Below are positions 26,029 to 35,228 of a stretch of DNA of 64,000 bases, in pieces. This DNA comes from Candidatus Gordonibacter avicola (GTDB lineage Bacteria; Actinomycetota; Coriobacteriia; Coriobacteriales; Eggerthellaceae), in NCBI GenBank assembly GCA_019113915.1, contig DXGM01000003.1, positions 62,001 to 126,000 on the forward strand. Reading direction: 5' to 3'. The notes beneath the pieces were generated by a model. It had not been told where the DNA came from and ran no database searches. It worked only from the letters and a program-made list of their open reading frames with translations. Position 1 is the first letter of the stretch. The number at the start of each line of letters is the position of its first letter. The position numbers and the translations under genes were made by a program.

Positions 26029-27302
26029 GCGCTTGCCAGCAAGGTTGCCAGCGAAAGCACCGCGGCCACAACCATCACAAACGGTTCTACCTGCACGGAA
26101 AGACCCGTCTCGTTGCCAAACATCGTGGCAAATGCCTCCTGTGTTACGGCGAACACACCCGCCGTCCCCGCCACACCCAGCGCAAGGCCCAGCGGCACGC
26201 CTATCACACCAAGCACCAGCGCTTCAACAAGCACGCTGCGGCGCAGCTGTCGCTTCGACGCGCCAAGCGAGGCCAACAGCCCGAACTGCCGCGTGCGCTC
26301 GGCCACCGAGATGGCGAATGCGTTGTAGATGAGCGACACCGACGCCACCACAATCACCACCGCCAGCACCGCGGCAACCATCCAAAGCGTTCCCCAGATG
26401 GGATTGCCGACGTCGATGCCCTGGTAGCGGAAGAGGTTCGTGTGGTAGATGGTTGCGTCTGAATCTGAGGCACCGGCTGTGGTCGCGAGCTCTTTCATGG
26501 CATCGAGGCTGGTCACACCACGTGTGGTGGCATAGGCGGCAAGAGCGCCTTCCTCGGTGTCGCCAGAGACGGTCAACGCCACAATGGAAGAAGCTGATGT
26601 GGTGTAATAGTCACCGCCGAAGGGAGGCTGGCGCTCATAGAACCCTACCACTGTGAAGGTTTGCGGCTGGGCATCAACGATCTCGCTCTGAGGTTCGCCG
26701 TCATCGGATACGGGTTCCACCTCGAAGCTCCCTGTAGCAATCGTACCGTCGTCGGTTTTTATCATGTGAGTGCCCAGGTCAAGTTCAAGCGTGCTGCCCA
26801 CCGCAAGCGGGCCGCCGCTGCGAGCACCGGCGCCTTCCAGCTCCTGCCCACGGCTGTAGTCCGGCAGCACGATCTCGCTGGGGGCTTCGGGCATGCGGCC
26901 TTCAATCAAATCGGGCAGCTGCGCCAGCGTCATGCCGTCAGTCTCCCACAACCCCTTCTCCACGGCTGGCAACTCGCGCACGGCCACGTAGGAGCCAATG
27001 TACTCCGCTTCCGCCTCGGAAAGCTTCGCCATGCCTCGTTCGCGCATGAGGGCCAGGTCAACCACTTGATCGTCGGCCGCGAGATTCGCTACGGTTTGCT
27101 CAGATACGCCCCGTGCGAAGATTTGCCACGTGCCTTCGGTGTCTGCCGTGCGTTCGTAGAGGCCCGCCTGCACGCTTGCCACGCTCGTTAGTACTGCAGC
27201 CAACAGCGCTGTGGAAAGCGCGATGCCTGCCACGGTAACGGCGGTGCGCACGCGGTTCTTCGCGAGCGACCGTAAGGTGAAACGCGTGAAGATGCCAGCC
27301 AT
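25905..27302 (-). pseudogene. N-terminal half of FtsX-type ABC permease (gene interrupted by frameshift)
   Basis: A 465-codon frame starting at the ATG at 27302 directly after the ATPase stop (adjacent, minus strand). It has a first helix (RTAVTVAGIALSTALLAAVL), a large extracytoplasmic domain and an FtsX core with three helices (residues about 310-430, VVIVVASVSLIYNAFA, then ASLGASKRQLRRSVLVEALVLG). The native text continues to VDAIRQTQDVHLSKRAERKG and then runs 8 residues into TGA. Typical full-length relatives continue into a second FtsX half, which is present downstream in the shifted frame. If no frameshift occurs during translation, the transporter is likely non-functional. Confidence 0.78.
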
Positions 27303-27983
27303 TTAGCGCCGCCTCTCGTCCGAGGCAATGCGCCCGTCCTCGATGGCGATCACACGGTCGGCCGCGCACGCGATGTCCTCGTCGTGTGTGATAACCACGA
27401 GCGTCTGCCCGAACTGGCGGTTCGAGTCGCGCAAGAGGCCCATGATCTCACGCGAGTTGCGCGAGTCGAGGTTGCCGGTGGGCTCGTCGGCCAGCACCAC
27501 GGCCGGCGCGTTCATGAGGGCGCGCCCAATGGCCACGCGCTGCTGCTGGCCGCCCGAAAGCTGGTTCGGCAGGAAGCGCTCGTGGCCGCGCAATCCCAGG
27601 CCGTCGAGCAGCGTGTTCAGGCGTTCCTCGTTCACCGGGCGACCGTCCATCAGCACGGGCAGCGTCATATTCTCCACCACGTTCAGCACGGGAATGAGGT
27701 TGTAGAACTGATACACCAGCCCCACTTCGCGGCGACGCAGCACGGCCAGTTCTTCGTCGGAGCGCGCGTACACGTCGGCACCCGCCAGCCGCACGGTGCC
27801 CGAAGTGGGCCGATCCACGCCGCCCATCAGGTGCAACAGCGTGGACTTGCCGGAGCCCGACGAGCCCACAATGGCCGTAAACTCGCCCTGCGTGATGTTC
27901 AACGACACGTCGTCAAGCGCTTTGAGGGCCGTGTGCCCCTGCCCGTACACCTTCGTGAGATGTTCGATGGTCAGAATGTCCAT
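27303..27983 (-). CDS. MacB/LolD-type ABC transporter ATPase
   Basis: A 226-residue ATPase with all motifs: Walker A GSSGSGKST (residues 40-48), Q-loop region LVYQFYNL, signature LSGGQQQRVAIGRAL, Walker B VVLADEPTGNLD and H-loop VITHDEDIA. The extra residues around VENMTLPVLMDGRP are typical of MacB/LolD/BceA-type ATPases, which drive mechanotransmission permeases rather than classical import. It is followed immediately by the permease gene. The kinase and response regulator genes lie upstream on the same strand, separated by an AT-rich gene. This is a Bce-like sensing and detoxification layout. Confidence 0.92.
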   Translation of the reverse strand: MDILTIEHLTKVYGQGHTALKALDDVSLNITQGEFTAIVGSSGSGKSTLLHLMGGVDRPTSGTVRLAGADVYARSDEELAVLRRREVGLVYQFYNLIPVLNVVENMTLPVLMDGRPVNEERLNTLLDGLGLRGHERFLPNQLSGGQQQRVAIGRALMNAPAVVLADEPTGNLDSRNSREIMGLLRDSNRQFGQTLVVITHDEDIACAADRVIAIEDGRIASDERRR

Positions 27984-28217
27984 AGGTATGCCTTTCTCGC
28001 TGGGAGGTCTACCAACCAGTCTGCCACCCCACCCTTGCCCCGGCGTGAAACCCGCATTACAGAATAGTCACTTTACCTTCAGAAGCGAGAGAAAGCCCTA
28101 CAAAACGGGATACACAAATCTGCCCCCCATAAAAACTAAGGCGAAACTGCATGCGGCTCCGCCCTTACAAAACCCGAAGGTTTTCACATCGTTTTGTTGG
28201 CACGCGGAAACTGGAAT

Positions 28218-28643
28218 TTAACCTATCGTTTGTTCCGCAAATCCAACGGGAACACCATTTTCATACATCCATTCTGAAACCTTTGTGATGGACAATTCAA
28301 AAAACACTTCATCGGTTTGAATAAATTCATCTTCCTTACTAAATGAATCAGGATAACGCATGAGATAGGCTTCCTTTATTTTACTGTTACTCTCATCGAG
28401 CGCAGAACCGAGCGTCTTTGCGTAACCTGTAAAATAGAAATTTCCAACGCACACGGCAATATGAGAATTAGCCGTCATTTCTTTTGCTTTTCTCGTAGCG
28501 GCTGATGTTCTAATGAATAGTCGCAATCCAATATTTACTGGACTAACGGGTCTGGAAGAAACAACATCGTTCAAACTTGTTGATAAATAAATGACTTCAG
28601 CCTCATTCAAGGTATTCTCTAATTTTTTCAAATCAACTTCCAT
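28218..28643 (-). CDS. Pyridoxamine 5'-phosphate oxidase-like (split-barrel flavin) protein
   Basis: A 141-residue protein from the ATG at 28643 (MEVDLKKLENTLNEAEVIYL), with GGGAG about 10 bases upstream; the longer frame to 28934 is antisense to the kinase and not real. The pattern SSRPVSPVNIGLRLFIRTS, then TRKAKEM and AVCVGNFYFTGYAKTLG is the FMN-binding split barrel of PNPOx-like proteins, often flavin-dependent reductases or F420/heme-binding relatives. The gene and its flanks (about 28060-28730) are visibly AT-rich compared with everything around. It is inserted between the two-component genes and the ABC genes they would regulate, suggesting recent acquisition. Substrate unknown. Confidence 0.75.
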   Translation of the reverse strand: MEVDLKKLENTLNEAEVIYLSTSLNDVVSSRPVSPVNIGLRLFIRTSAATRKAKEMTANSHIAVCVGNFYFTGYAKTLGSALDESNSKIKEAYLMRYPDSFSKEDEFIQTDEVFFELSITKVSEWMYENGVPVGFAEQTIG

Positions 28644-28701
28644 GTAGCAAAATCTCCCAACTTCCAATTTTTCGTCCGATAAACTGAAACGATCTATTTC
28701 T

Positions 28702-29706
28702 TTACACCACCATCTTGGGAAAGGTGAAGTCGAAGCGCGCGCCGGAGGTGGTGCGGTTGTTGCTGGCGCGGAGGGTGCCGCCTTGGGCGGTGGCCAGCGC
28801 TTGGGCAAGCGAGAGGCCAATGCCGAAGCCCTCGGAGCCGGCGCCACGATAGAAGCGCTCGAACAGGTGGGGGAGGTCCTCGGGCGCGATGCCGGGGCCG
28901 GTGTCAACCACGCGCAGCCGCAGGGCCACGGCATCTTCGGTGGCGCTGATGCGGATGGTTCCGCCGGTGGCCGTGTGCTCCATGCAGTTCTTCAGCACGT
29001 TGCCCAGCGCCTCGGCGGACCAGGCGGCATCGCCGGTGAATGTCGCGCCGGGTTGCACGTCCACCTGCACCGTGATGCCCCGCAAGTCGAGCGCGCCTGC
29101 GAGCGGAGCCAGCGCGTCATGCACGAGTCGCGCCACATCGACGGGAACCGCTTGCACGCGAATGGCACCCGCGTCGGCCTTCGCCAGCTTAAGCAGGGTG
29201 GTTACGAGCCACCCCACGCGGTCGACGAGGCCTTCCAGCTCGCGCAGCGCGCGAGCGCGCTCGGCTTCGCTTTGGGCGTCCTCGATAGTGGGCACCAGTA
29301 AGCTGATAGCCGTGAGCGGCGTGCGGATCTGGTGCGACACATCGGCTAGCGCGTTGGCTAACGCCTGTTTCTCCTGGTTGAGGTGTTCGTTTGCGCCTGC
29401 GAGTGCGGAGGTCATCTTCGTCAGCTCGTTCTTGAGTACGGCAAGGTCGCCTTCGCGATAATCCGAGAAGTCAATACGCCTCCCACCGTGCAGTATCTCG
29501 TCAACCTCCGCAGCTAACTGGGCGATCTCCTGGAAGCGCTGCACCGAGTACGCCCAGAACAGCGCGCAGGCTACCACCCCCGCGCCAAGCACCCAAAGGC
29601 TTGTCTGCGGCCCGGAAAGCAGCCAAGCGAGTGCGGCGAGTATCGCCAGTACGCCGGCCATCAGCGCTAATTCGGCGGCGAAGGTGCGGTTCCTCAGTAG
29701 GTTCAT
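28702..29706 (-). CDS. Sensor histidine kinase with two short membrane helices
   Basis: A 334-residue kinase starting at the ATG at 29706 (MNLLRNRTF) with AAGGGG upstream. Two hydrophobic helices (about residues 10-30 and 36-54) are joined by only a few residues, so there is no extracellular sensor domain. This resembles intramembrane-sensing kinases (BceS-type) that read the state of an ABC transporter. A HAMP-like segment follows, then the H-box DVSHQIRTPL with H125, and N, G1 and G2 boxes (LKNCMEHTA, VVDTGPGIAPEDL, GIGLSLAQAL). The response regulator gene is 10 bases upstream. The cognate transporter genes lie downstream after the AT-rich insertion. Confidence 0.9.
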   Translation of the reverse strand: MNLLRNRTFAAELALMAGVLAILAALAWLLSGPQTSLWVLGAGVVACALFWAYSVQRFQEIAQLAAEVDEILHGGRRIDFSDYREGDLAVLKNELTKMTSALAGANEHLNQEKQALANALADVSHQIRTPLTAISLLVPTIEDAQSEAERARALRELEGLVDRVGWLVTTLLKLAKADAGAIRVQAVPVDVARLVHDALAPLAGALDLRGITVQVDVQPGATFTGDAAWSAEALGNVLKNCMEHTATGGTIRISATEDAVALRLRVVDTGPGIAPEDLPHLFERFYRGAGSEGFGIGLSLAQALATAQGGTLRASNNRTTSGARFDFTFPKMVV

Positions 29707-29716
29707 GCGCGTCCCC

Positions 29717-30403
29717 TTACGCTCCGGCTCCTGGTCCGGCCTTATAGCCCAGGCCGCGCACCGTGAGCACCAGCTTCGGGTCGGCCGGGTCGTCCTCAAT
29801 CTTGTCGCGCAGGCGTTTTATGTACACATTCAGCGTGTTGTCGCTTACGTATTCGCCGGCGCTGTCCCAGATGGCGTTGCGCACATGCTCGCGCGTGACG
29901 AGCCGTTCCTGTCTCTGCGCGAATAGAAGCAGCAGTCGGTATTCAAGCGCCGTGAGCGCCACCTCGCACCCCGCCTTGCGCACGACGGCCGCCGCGGGGT
30001 CAATCTCGACATCGCCCAAACGCACCGTGGCCGCCGCTGCACCACCCGCACGCCGCAGCACGCTTTTGATGCGCGAGAGCAACTCGCGAGCGCGGAAGGG
30101 CTTGGCAATGTAGTCATCGGCCCCCATATCGAGGCCCGCCACGGTGCTGTACTCATCATCGGAAGCCGTCAGAAAGATAACCGCCGGCGCTGGATCGGCC
30201 GCCTTCGCCGCCGCGCACACCGCAAATCCGTTGCCTTGCGCGAGCGCCACATCCACCAGCGCCAAATCAAACGCCCCCGCGCACAGCAACTCCACCGCCT
30301 CGTCCTGCCGCGCGGCATTTGCGGTTTCATACCCTTCGCGGTGCAGCAATTCCGTCAAACTACCCACAATGGTCGCGTCATCCTCCACAATAAGTATGCG
30401 CAT
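29717..30403 (-). CDS. OmpR-family response regulator
   Basis: A 228-residue regulator from the ATG at 30403 (MRILIVEDDATIVG). The receiver domain has acidic residues E7, D8 and D9, phospho-acceptor D51 (LALVDVALAQG), and conserved T and K (FLTASD, IAKPFRARELL). The C-terminal winged helix (about residues 130-225; ALEYRLLLLFAQRQERLVTREH, then SDNTLNVYIKRLRDKIEDD) is of the OmpR/PhoB type. It is co-transcribed with the kinase and probably regulates the neighbouring FtsX-type transporter, a target inferred from position. The longer frame to 30658 is not supported. Confidence 0.92.
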   Translation of the reverse strand: MRILIVEDDATIVGSLTELLHREGYETANAARQDEAVELLCAGAFDLALVDVALAQGNGFAVCAAAKAADPAPAVIFLTASDDEYSTVAGLDMGADDYIAKPFRARELLSRIKSVLRRAGGAAAATVRLGDVEIDPAAAVVRKAGCEVALTALEYRLLLLFAQRQERLVTREHVRNAIWDSAGEYVSDNTLNVYIKRLRDKIEDDPADPKLVLTVRGLGYKAGPGAGA

Positions 30404-30483
30404 GCTGAAGCACCCTTCTCGAAACGCGTGTTGTAAGGCACGGTACCAGAAAACACGCGGAAGGGAAGAGGAAGGGGCACCTT

Positions 30484-30876
30484 TTAGGAATTCATGACGC
30501 GGTTGATGCGCTTGAGAACGGGGTAGGATATCGCGGCGCCTACGAGTGCGCCAAGGGCGTCGGGAAGCCAGCTGGCAAGGCCCATGTCCCAGGTGAACAG
30601 GCGATAGAGAGACACAGCTGCACCGAACAGGAGCGCGATGGCGGCCGCAGCCATGCACGCACGACTGAGCGGCATATGCTGGAAGAGCGCATTCGCCAGC
30701 AGAAACGCCAGCCCTGCGAACACCACAGCGCGCACAAGCGCGGACGATGTCACAAACCCGAGCGCAATAGCCACCACGCCAGCCACCACCAGCGCCCAGC
30801 GTCCAAACACAACCAACCCCCGCGAGGGGGAAGGGGATGAGCCATGAGAAGAGCGGTTGTCTGTTGGTTTTGTCAT
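30484..30876 (-). CDS. Small multi-pass membrane protein, unknown function
   Basis: A 130-residue protein from the ATG at 30876 (MTKPTDNRSSHG). A polar Ser-rich N-terminus of about 25 residues is followed by four hydrophobic stretches (WALVVAGVVAIALGFV, LVRAVVFAGLAFLLANAL, ACMAAAAIALLFGAAVSL, WLPDALGALVGAAISYPVL). No family motif is recognised. It lies alone between the response regulator and the AraC gene, all on the minus strand but with 70-100-base gaps. Confidence 0.6.
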   Translation of the reverse strand: MTKPTDNRSSHGSSPSPSRGLVVFGRWALVVAGVVAIALGFVTSSALVRAVVFAGLAFLLANALFQHMPLSRACMAAAAIALLFGAAVSLYRLFTWDMGLASWLPDALGALVGAAISYPVLKRINRVMNS

Positions 30877-30974
30877 ACTTGAATCATACTGTGTGAGCAT
30901 CGGTTATCAGATAATACAAATGCTCTGGCAAATAGGTGTTACTCAGACGATGTCGCGTCGCAATTCATGAACCT

Positions 30975-32048
30975 TCAAGAATGGTTTTGCCTAGGCGCCC
31001 GCACCGCTTTTACCGCTGAGCGCCAGGAGCGCGGCGTTGTGCCAAATCGGGCACGGAATGCCTCGGAAAAACTTCCCTGTCGGGCGAAGCCCGTCTGCTC
31101 TGCCACAGCAGAAAGAGGCAGGTCGGTATCGGCCAAAAGATCGCACGCGCGTTCCATACGCAGCTCGCGCGCGTATTCGCCAGGCGACAACCCACATGAT
31201 GTGCGAAAAAGGCGCGCGAGTTTCGTGGCACCGACACACGCTTCGTGGCAGAGTTCATCACTACTCACAACGCGGTGGAGGTTATGCTGTAACAGTCGCT
31301 GCGCCCGCGCGAGAGTACGCACATCCTCTTCCGACAGATGCTCGAGACCCATTCGGTTGTTCGCAAAACGCCAGTCCACAATCAGGGAGCACGCCTCAAT
31401 GATCTTGCTGCGGTAGTAAGCTCGCGCCGTGACGGCGCTTGGTCGAGCACGCCGCAGGTCGTCGAGCAGCGCAGCGAGGCCGGCTGGGCAAGCGGAGCCA
31501 TCAAGCGCGCCGATGGCCGACGATAGCACCACGGGGTCGCAGCTAAGTTCAAGGCTCACCGCACGCAAACCTGAGGGCAGAAGCGCGACAAAGGTTTCGC
31601 CGAGTCGTTCGCCCGCGTGCACGGGCTGGTAGTAGGGCCGTCGTTTCCATATGTGACCGACAACCGTTCGATCAGGTCCCTCCTCACAGGTGCCCAGGTA
31701 GGGGAGCATTGTGTGCGAATACGAGCCGAAGTACCAGCAGTCGGGCGCGTCGCAGGCAAAGCCGCCATCCTTGTGCAGGGTGAATGTGAACGCCCCGACA
31801 GCAAGCCCCTCTTCAACGGCGAAGTACCAATAAAAACCTTCGCCTCGCGCAGGGTCGAAGGTCCAGACGCGTCCCTGCCGCCCCTGCGCCCCTGGTGGGG
31901 CGGGCACGCCGCCAAGCTGTATGATCTGAGGAGAGAACAACTCCTCCACCTGCGACTCAGCAGCATTGGATTCGCTCTGGGGGCGGTCTGTTCGCAGGGC
32001 GGGCGCAATTTCGGCCCGCGCTTCAGCTTTTTCGGCAGTGTCACGCAA
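30975..32048 (-). CDS. AraC-family transcriptional regulator of the ECF/ABC locus
   Basis: A 357-residue regulator. The start is most likely the TTG at 32048, because AAGGAGG ends 6 bases before it; the TTG at 32054 touches that site. The first 240 residues are a divergent sensing domain (WTFDPARGEGFYWYFAVEEG). The C-terminal 100 residues are the two-helix-turn-helix AraC domain (SSDELCHEACVGATKLARLF, LPLSAVAEQTGFARQGSFSEAF, FGTTPRSWR). It is transcribed divergently from the EcfT gene across about 50 bases, so it very likely controls the transport genes to 38909. AraC proteins of this layout commonly sense the imported metallophore or metal state; that is inference here. Confidence 0.85.
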   Translation of the reverse strand: MRDTAEKAEARAEIAPALRTDRPQSESNAAESQVEELFSPQIIQLGGVPAPPGAQGRQGRVWTFDPARGEGFYWYFAVEEGLAVGAFTFTLHKDGGFACDAPDCWYFGSYSHTMLPYLGTCEEGPDRTVVGHIWKRRPYYQPVHAGERLGETFVALLPSGLRAVSLELSCDPVVLSSAIGALDGSACPAGLAALLDDLRRARPSAVTARAYYRSKIIEACSLIVDWRFANNRMGLEHLSEEDVRTLARAQRLLQHNLHRVVSSDELCHEACVGATKLARLFRTSCGLSPGEYARELRMERACDLLADTDLPLSAVAEQTGFARQGSFSEAFRARFGTTPRSWRSAVKAVRAPRQNHS

Positions 32049-32098
32049 CGGCAACCTCCTTCCCTTGCAGTTCCTCCTGCTTCGTTAGTATGTTAACC

Positions 32099-32947
32099 AT
32101 GGATAACAATGATAGCATACCACAGGCCACGGTGCACACCGTGGCACCTCAGGCGAACTCCGGCGCGTGCACGGCATCGTTCTCAGGAAGAATGGCACCA
32201 AGGCAGGTGCTGGCTCTCGACGCCGCTGAGGCAAAACGCACATCCGTCACGTTTCGCAGATTGGATCCCCGTGTGGCTCTCGGCATCGTGCTGCTGCTCA
32301 ATGTGACTGCGTTCTCGTCCTCGTCAATCCTCTTCGAGCTGGCCGCAATGGGCGGCAGCGCCGCAGCCATGTGTTGGAGTGGACGTACGCGGTCGGCCCT
32401 TCGCTGGCTTGTCGCCTATGCCGCGTTGCTCATGCTTAGCACGCTTTTCGTGGCGGGCGGGGGGCTGCTCGCGCCGTTCGGGGCATCGGTGACGATGATT
32501 CGCCGGGTGCTCTGCATTGCGGCGTTCGCATCGAACATGGTGGCCACGACGCGTGCGGGCGAGTTGGCCTGCGGTTTGCAACGCTTGCGCGTTCCGCGCA
32601 AAATGGCGTGTGCCCTCTGCGTTATGCTGCGGTTCTTCCCAACGCTTGGCCAGGAGTTTCGCTGTGTGCTCGACGCGATGAAAGTGCGGGGGGTGGCGCT
32701 CACGCCTCTGCGTTTACTACGTCACCCGCTGCAAGTCATCGAGCACGTGCTTGTGCCGGTGGTGGCACGCGTGGGCATTGTGGCTGACGAGTTGGCGAAC
32801 GCTGCTGTCGTCCGCGGTATAGACTCTGACGCTTCCCGCACCTCCTACTTCGATCTGCGGATCCGTCCTTGCGATTTCGTGTTTGCTGTTTACTTCGCCG
32901 CGCTGACCGTTCTGGTTGTTGCGACGCGTTGGGGGGTGCTCGTATGA
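32099..32947 (+). CDS. ECF transporter transmembrane (T) component, EcfT-like
   Basis: A 282-residue membrane protein. A non-conserved 50-residue N-terminus is followed by 5-6 helices (VALGIVLLLNVTAFSSSSIL, WLVAYAALLMLSTLFVAGG, FVFAVYFAALTVLVVATRW). Between them are the cytoplasmic coupling helices with FRCVLDAMKVRGV and AAVVRGIDSDASRT, matching the two Ala-Arg-Gly-type motifs of EcfT that contact the ATPases. I use the ATG at 32099; an ATG three codons earlier is possible and neither has a good ribosome site. It overlaps the ATPase gene by four bases. Together with the next two genes it makes a complete ECF transporter. Confidence 0.82.
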   Translation: MDNNDSIPQATVHTVAPQANSGACTASFSGRMAPRQVLALDAAEAKRTSVTFRRLDPRVALGIVLLLNVTAFSSSSILFELAAMGGSAAAMCWSGRTRSALRWLVAYAALLMLSTLFVAGGGLLAPFGASVTMIRRVLCIAAFASNMVATTRAGELACGLQRLRVPRKMACALCVMLRFFPTLGQEFRCVLDAMKVRGVALTPLRLLRHPLQVIEHVLVPVVARVGIVADELANAAVVRGIDSDASRTSYFDLRIRPCDFVFAVYFAALTVLVVATRWGVLV

Positions 32948-34461
32948 ATGCCGTGTCGTTTAATCATGTGTCGTTTCGCTACTCAGACGCCGAAGGTGCT
33001 TTGAGTGAACAGGTACTCGACGAGGTGACGCTCGAAGTGCCTGCTGGTCAATGTTTGGTGCTGACCGGCGCGTCGGGTTGCGGCAAGACCACGGTCACGC
33101 GCCTTGTGAACGGCTTGATCCCGCATGTGTACCAGGGAGAACTCGCCGGGGAGGTGCGCGTGTTCGATCGCTTGACCGACGAGTTGGGCATGGATGATCT
33201 GTCCCGGCGGGTTGGCTCGGTGTTTCAGAACCCGCGCAGCCAGTTCTTCAACCTGGATACCACCTCTGAGATTGCGTTCGGCTGCGAGAATCTGGGCTTG
33301 CCGGCGAACGAGATACGCTCCCGGGTGCACGATGCGGCTTGCGATCTGGGAGTAGAGCACTTACTTGACCGCGACATTCGGGCGCTGTCGGGAGGGCAGC
33401 GTCAAATGGTGGCTCTCGCGTCGGTCTACGCGTTGGGGCCGGATATCCTCGTGCTCGATGAGCCTACGGCGGCACTTGACGTGCATGCGATGCGCACGCT
33501 TGCGCGCACAGTGGCGCGCTGCAAGGACCTGGGCAAGACAGTAATCGTTTCGGAGCACCGGCTGTGGTGGCTGCGCGACATGGCTGACCGCATCGTGCAC
33601 GTGGAGGGCGGCCGCATCGCCCATGATTGGACGGCAGAAGAGTTCGACGCACTTTCTGTAGACGAGCGGCATGCACTCGGCCTGCGGGCGTGGCGACTCG
33701 ATGAACTGCACGCACCCATCGGCCCAACGAGTGGCACCCAGCGGGGCGCCAACGCTCCACCCGCGTTCGCTGTCGAAGACCTCCATGTGGGCTACGGTCG
33801 CGCAAGGGACGTGCTGTCCGGTGCGACGGCGGCATGGAGGGCAGGCAGCGTTACGGCCCTCGTGGGCAGTAACGGCGCAGGTAAGAGCACGCTCGCGCGG
33901 TGTGCGGCAGGCTTACATCGCGAGCGTGCGGGTTCCGTAGCGCTCGCCGGACGCTCAGAGCCGTGTCGTCGCCGCGCCGGTCGAGTGTTTCTCGTCATGC
34001 AAGAGCCGGGCTATCAACTGTTGAGCGATACGGTACGCGGTGAGTTGGAGGGGGCAGCTGTGCACGTTGGCCGCCAGACCGACGTAACTTGTCTGCCAGC
34101 GGCGGAAGCGCTTTCACGCTTTGGCCTGGAAAACCTTGCTTCTCGCCATCCGTTGTCGCTGTCGGGTGGGGAGCGCCAACGGACAGCCATCGCAGTTGGT
34201 ACCTTGCAGGGTGCGCGCGTCGTCGTGCTTGATGAACCCACGAGCGGTTTGGACTACGGCAACATGGAACGCGTGGCGCGTGAGCTACGCCGTTTGCGTG
34301 ATGAAGGCGCGTGCGTGCTGGTCATCACGCACGACTATGAGTTTTTGTGTACCGCCTGTGACAGCATAGTGGTGCTTGACGGCGGCGTTGTGACCGACCA
34401 CTACCGCCTCGACGACAACACGCTCGACAAAACGCGACGTACGCTCGGGTTCGCCTCGTAG
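32944..34461 (+). CDS. Fused dual ATPase of ECF transporter (EcfA-A')
   Basis: A 505-residue protein with two ABC ATPase domains in tandem. The first has GASGCGKTT, LSGGQRQMVALAS and VLDEPTAALD. The second (from about residue 275) has GSNGAGKST, LSGGERQRTAIA and VLDEPTSGLD. Both are intact, so a single chain supplies both ATP sites of the transporter. The ATG at 32944 overlaps the EcfT stop (ATGA). Fused EcfA pairs are common in actinobacteria and in CbiO-like systems. It belongs with the T component upstream and the MptD-type S component downstream. Confidence 0.9.
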   Translation: MNAVSFNHVSFRYSDAEGALSEQVLDEVTLEVPAGQCLVLTGASGCGKTTVTRLVNGLIPHVYQGELAGEVRVFDRLTDELGMDDLSRRVGSVFQNPRSQFFNLDTTSEIAFGCENLGLPANEIRSRVHDAACDLGVEHLLDRDIRALSGGQRQMVALASVYALGPDILVLDEPTAALDVHAMRTLARTVARCKDLGKTVIVSEHRLWWLRDMADRIVHVEGGRIAHDWTAEEFDALSVDERHALGLRAWRLDELHAPIGPTSGTQRGANAPPAFAVEDLHVGYGRARDVLSGATAAWRAGSVTALVGSNGAGKSTLARCAAGLHRERAGSVALAGRSEPCRRRAGRVFLVMQEPGYQLLSDTVRGELEGAAVHVGRQTDVTCLPAAEALSRFGLENLASRHPLSLSGGERQRTAIAVGTLQGARVVVLDEPTSGLDYGNMERVARELRRLRDEGACVLVITHDYEFLCTACDSIVVLDGGVVTDHYRLDDNTLDKTRRTLGFAS

Positions 34462-34529
34462 TGTTTCCTACGCGGAAGCTGTTTCACTCTTACGTCTTTG
34501 GTATCAATCTTCGGAAAGGAGTTTCACTC

Positions 34530-35180
34530 ATGGAAACGACAACAACAAAAACGAAAACGAAGGTATCTACGAAAGCTGCGATCACGGGCCGCACTGCGGG
34601 CAGGATGACAGGCCGCGATTACGTGCTGGTTGCGCTGTTCGGCGTGCTGCTGTTCGCGGTATTTATGGCCTGCTCAATGGTGTTCTCAGCCAACGCGAAC
34701 ATGGCATGGTTCACCCACACGGTGGGCGCCGTGCCTGGTGGCATCGTGTGGACGTACGTGCTGGCGCGCGTGCCGAAGCGCGGCGCAGTGGCGGTAATGA
34801 GCGTGCTCGTTGGTGCTCTGGGGCTGCTTATGGGTATGTTTTGGACCGGCCCGGTTGGTATTGTCGTCGGCGGTCTCGTTGCCGAACTCGTGCTGGGGGC
34901 ACCCACTCAGCGCACCGCGACAAAGCGTATTGTTGCCTTTGCGGCCTTTGTACTGTGCTTCTGGGCTGGGCAGATATCACTCATCTTCATTGCGGGGCAA
35001 ACCTATGTGGATATGTGCGTAGCCATGGGCCTATCGGCCGAGTACGGCCAGCAACTCGTTGACTTCGTGTACGGACCTCTCTGTCTTGTGGCGGCCTGCA
35101 CCACGGTGATCGGTTCGGTGGCAGGCGGTCTGCTTGGTGAAAAGCTGTTCAAGAAGCACTTCGCCCGCATGGGCGCGTAA
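34530..35180 (+). CDS. MptD-family ECF transporter substrate-specific (S) component
   Basis: A 216-residue membrane protein with a Thr/Lys-rich start and 5-6 hydrophobic segments (DYVLVALFGVLLFAVFMACS, VPGGIVWTYVLARVPKRGAV, GMFWTGPVGIVVGGLVAELVLG, VYGPLCLVAACTTVIGSVAGG). GTGPV/GG-V-AE-like residues in the third helix region match the MptD/Trep_Strep group of predicted S components. AAAGGAG precedes the ATG at 34530. The ligand of the MptD family is not established; its neighbours in several Gram-positive pathogens are metal or siderophore genes. A terminator-like hairpin follows at 35194. Confidence 0.82.
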   Translation: METTTTKTKTKVSTKAAITGRTAGRMTGRDYVLVALFGVLLFAVFMACSMVFSANANMAWFTHTVGAVPGGIVWTYVLARVPKRGAVAVMSVLVGALGLLMGMFWTGPVGIVVGGLVAELVLGAPTQRTATKRIVAFAAFVLCFWAGQISLIFIAGQTYVDMCVAMGLSAEYGQQLVDFVYGPLCLVAACTTVIGSVAGGLLGEKLFKKHFARMGA

Positions 35181-35193
35181 CGCAAGAGAACAC

Positions 35194-35223
35194 GGGAGTG
35201 CAGCGTCTGCTGCGCTCCCTTTT
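35194..35223 (+). terminator. Terminator/attenuator between S component and ABC exporter genes
   Basis: GGGAGTGCAGC (35194-35204) pairs with GCTGCGCTCCC (35209-35219) over 11 bp with one U-G, followed by TTTT. It may partially separate the ECF and ABC transcription units. Confidence 0.7.
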
Positions 35224-35228
35224 GGTCT

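Noticed and set aside
28643-28934. N-terminal extension of the PNPOx-like gene
   Set aside because: The extra 97 residues are Pro/Ser/Ala-rich antisense of the kinase 3' end and change composition abruptly at 28643.
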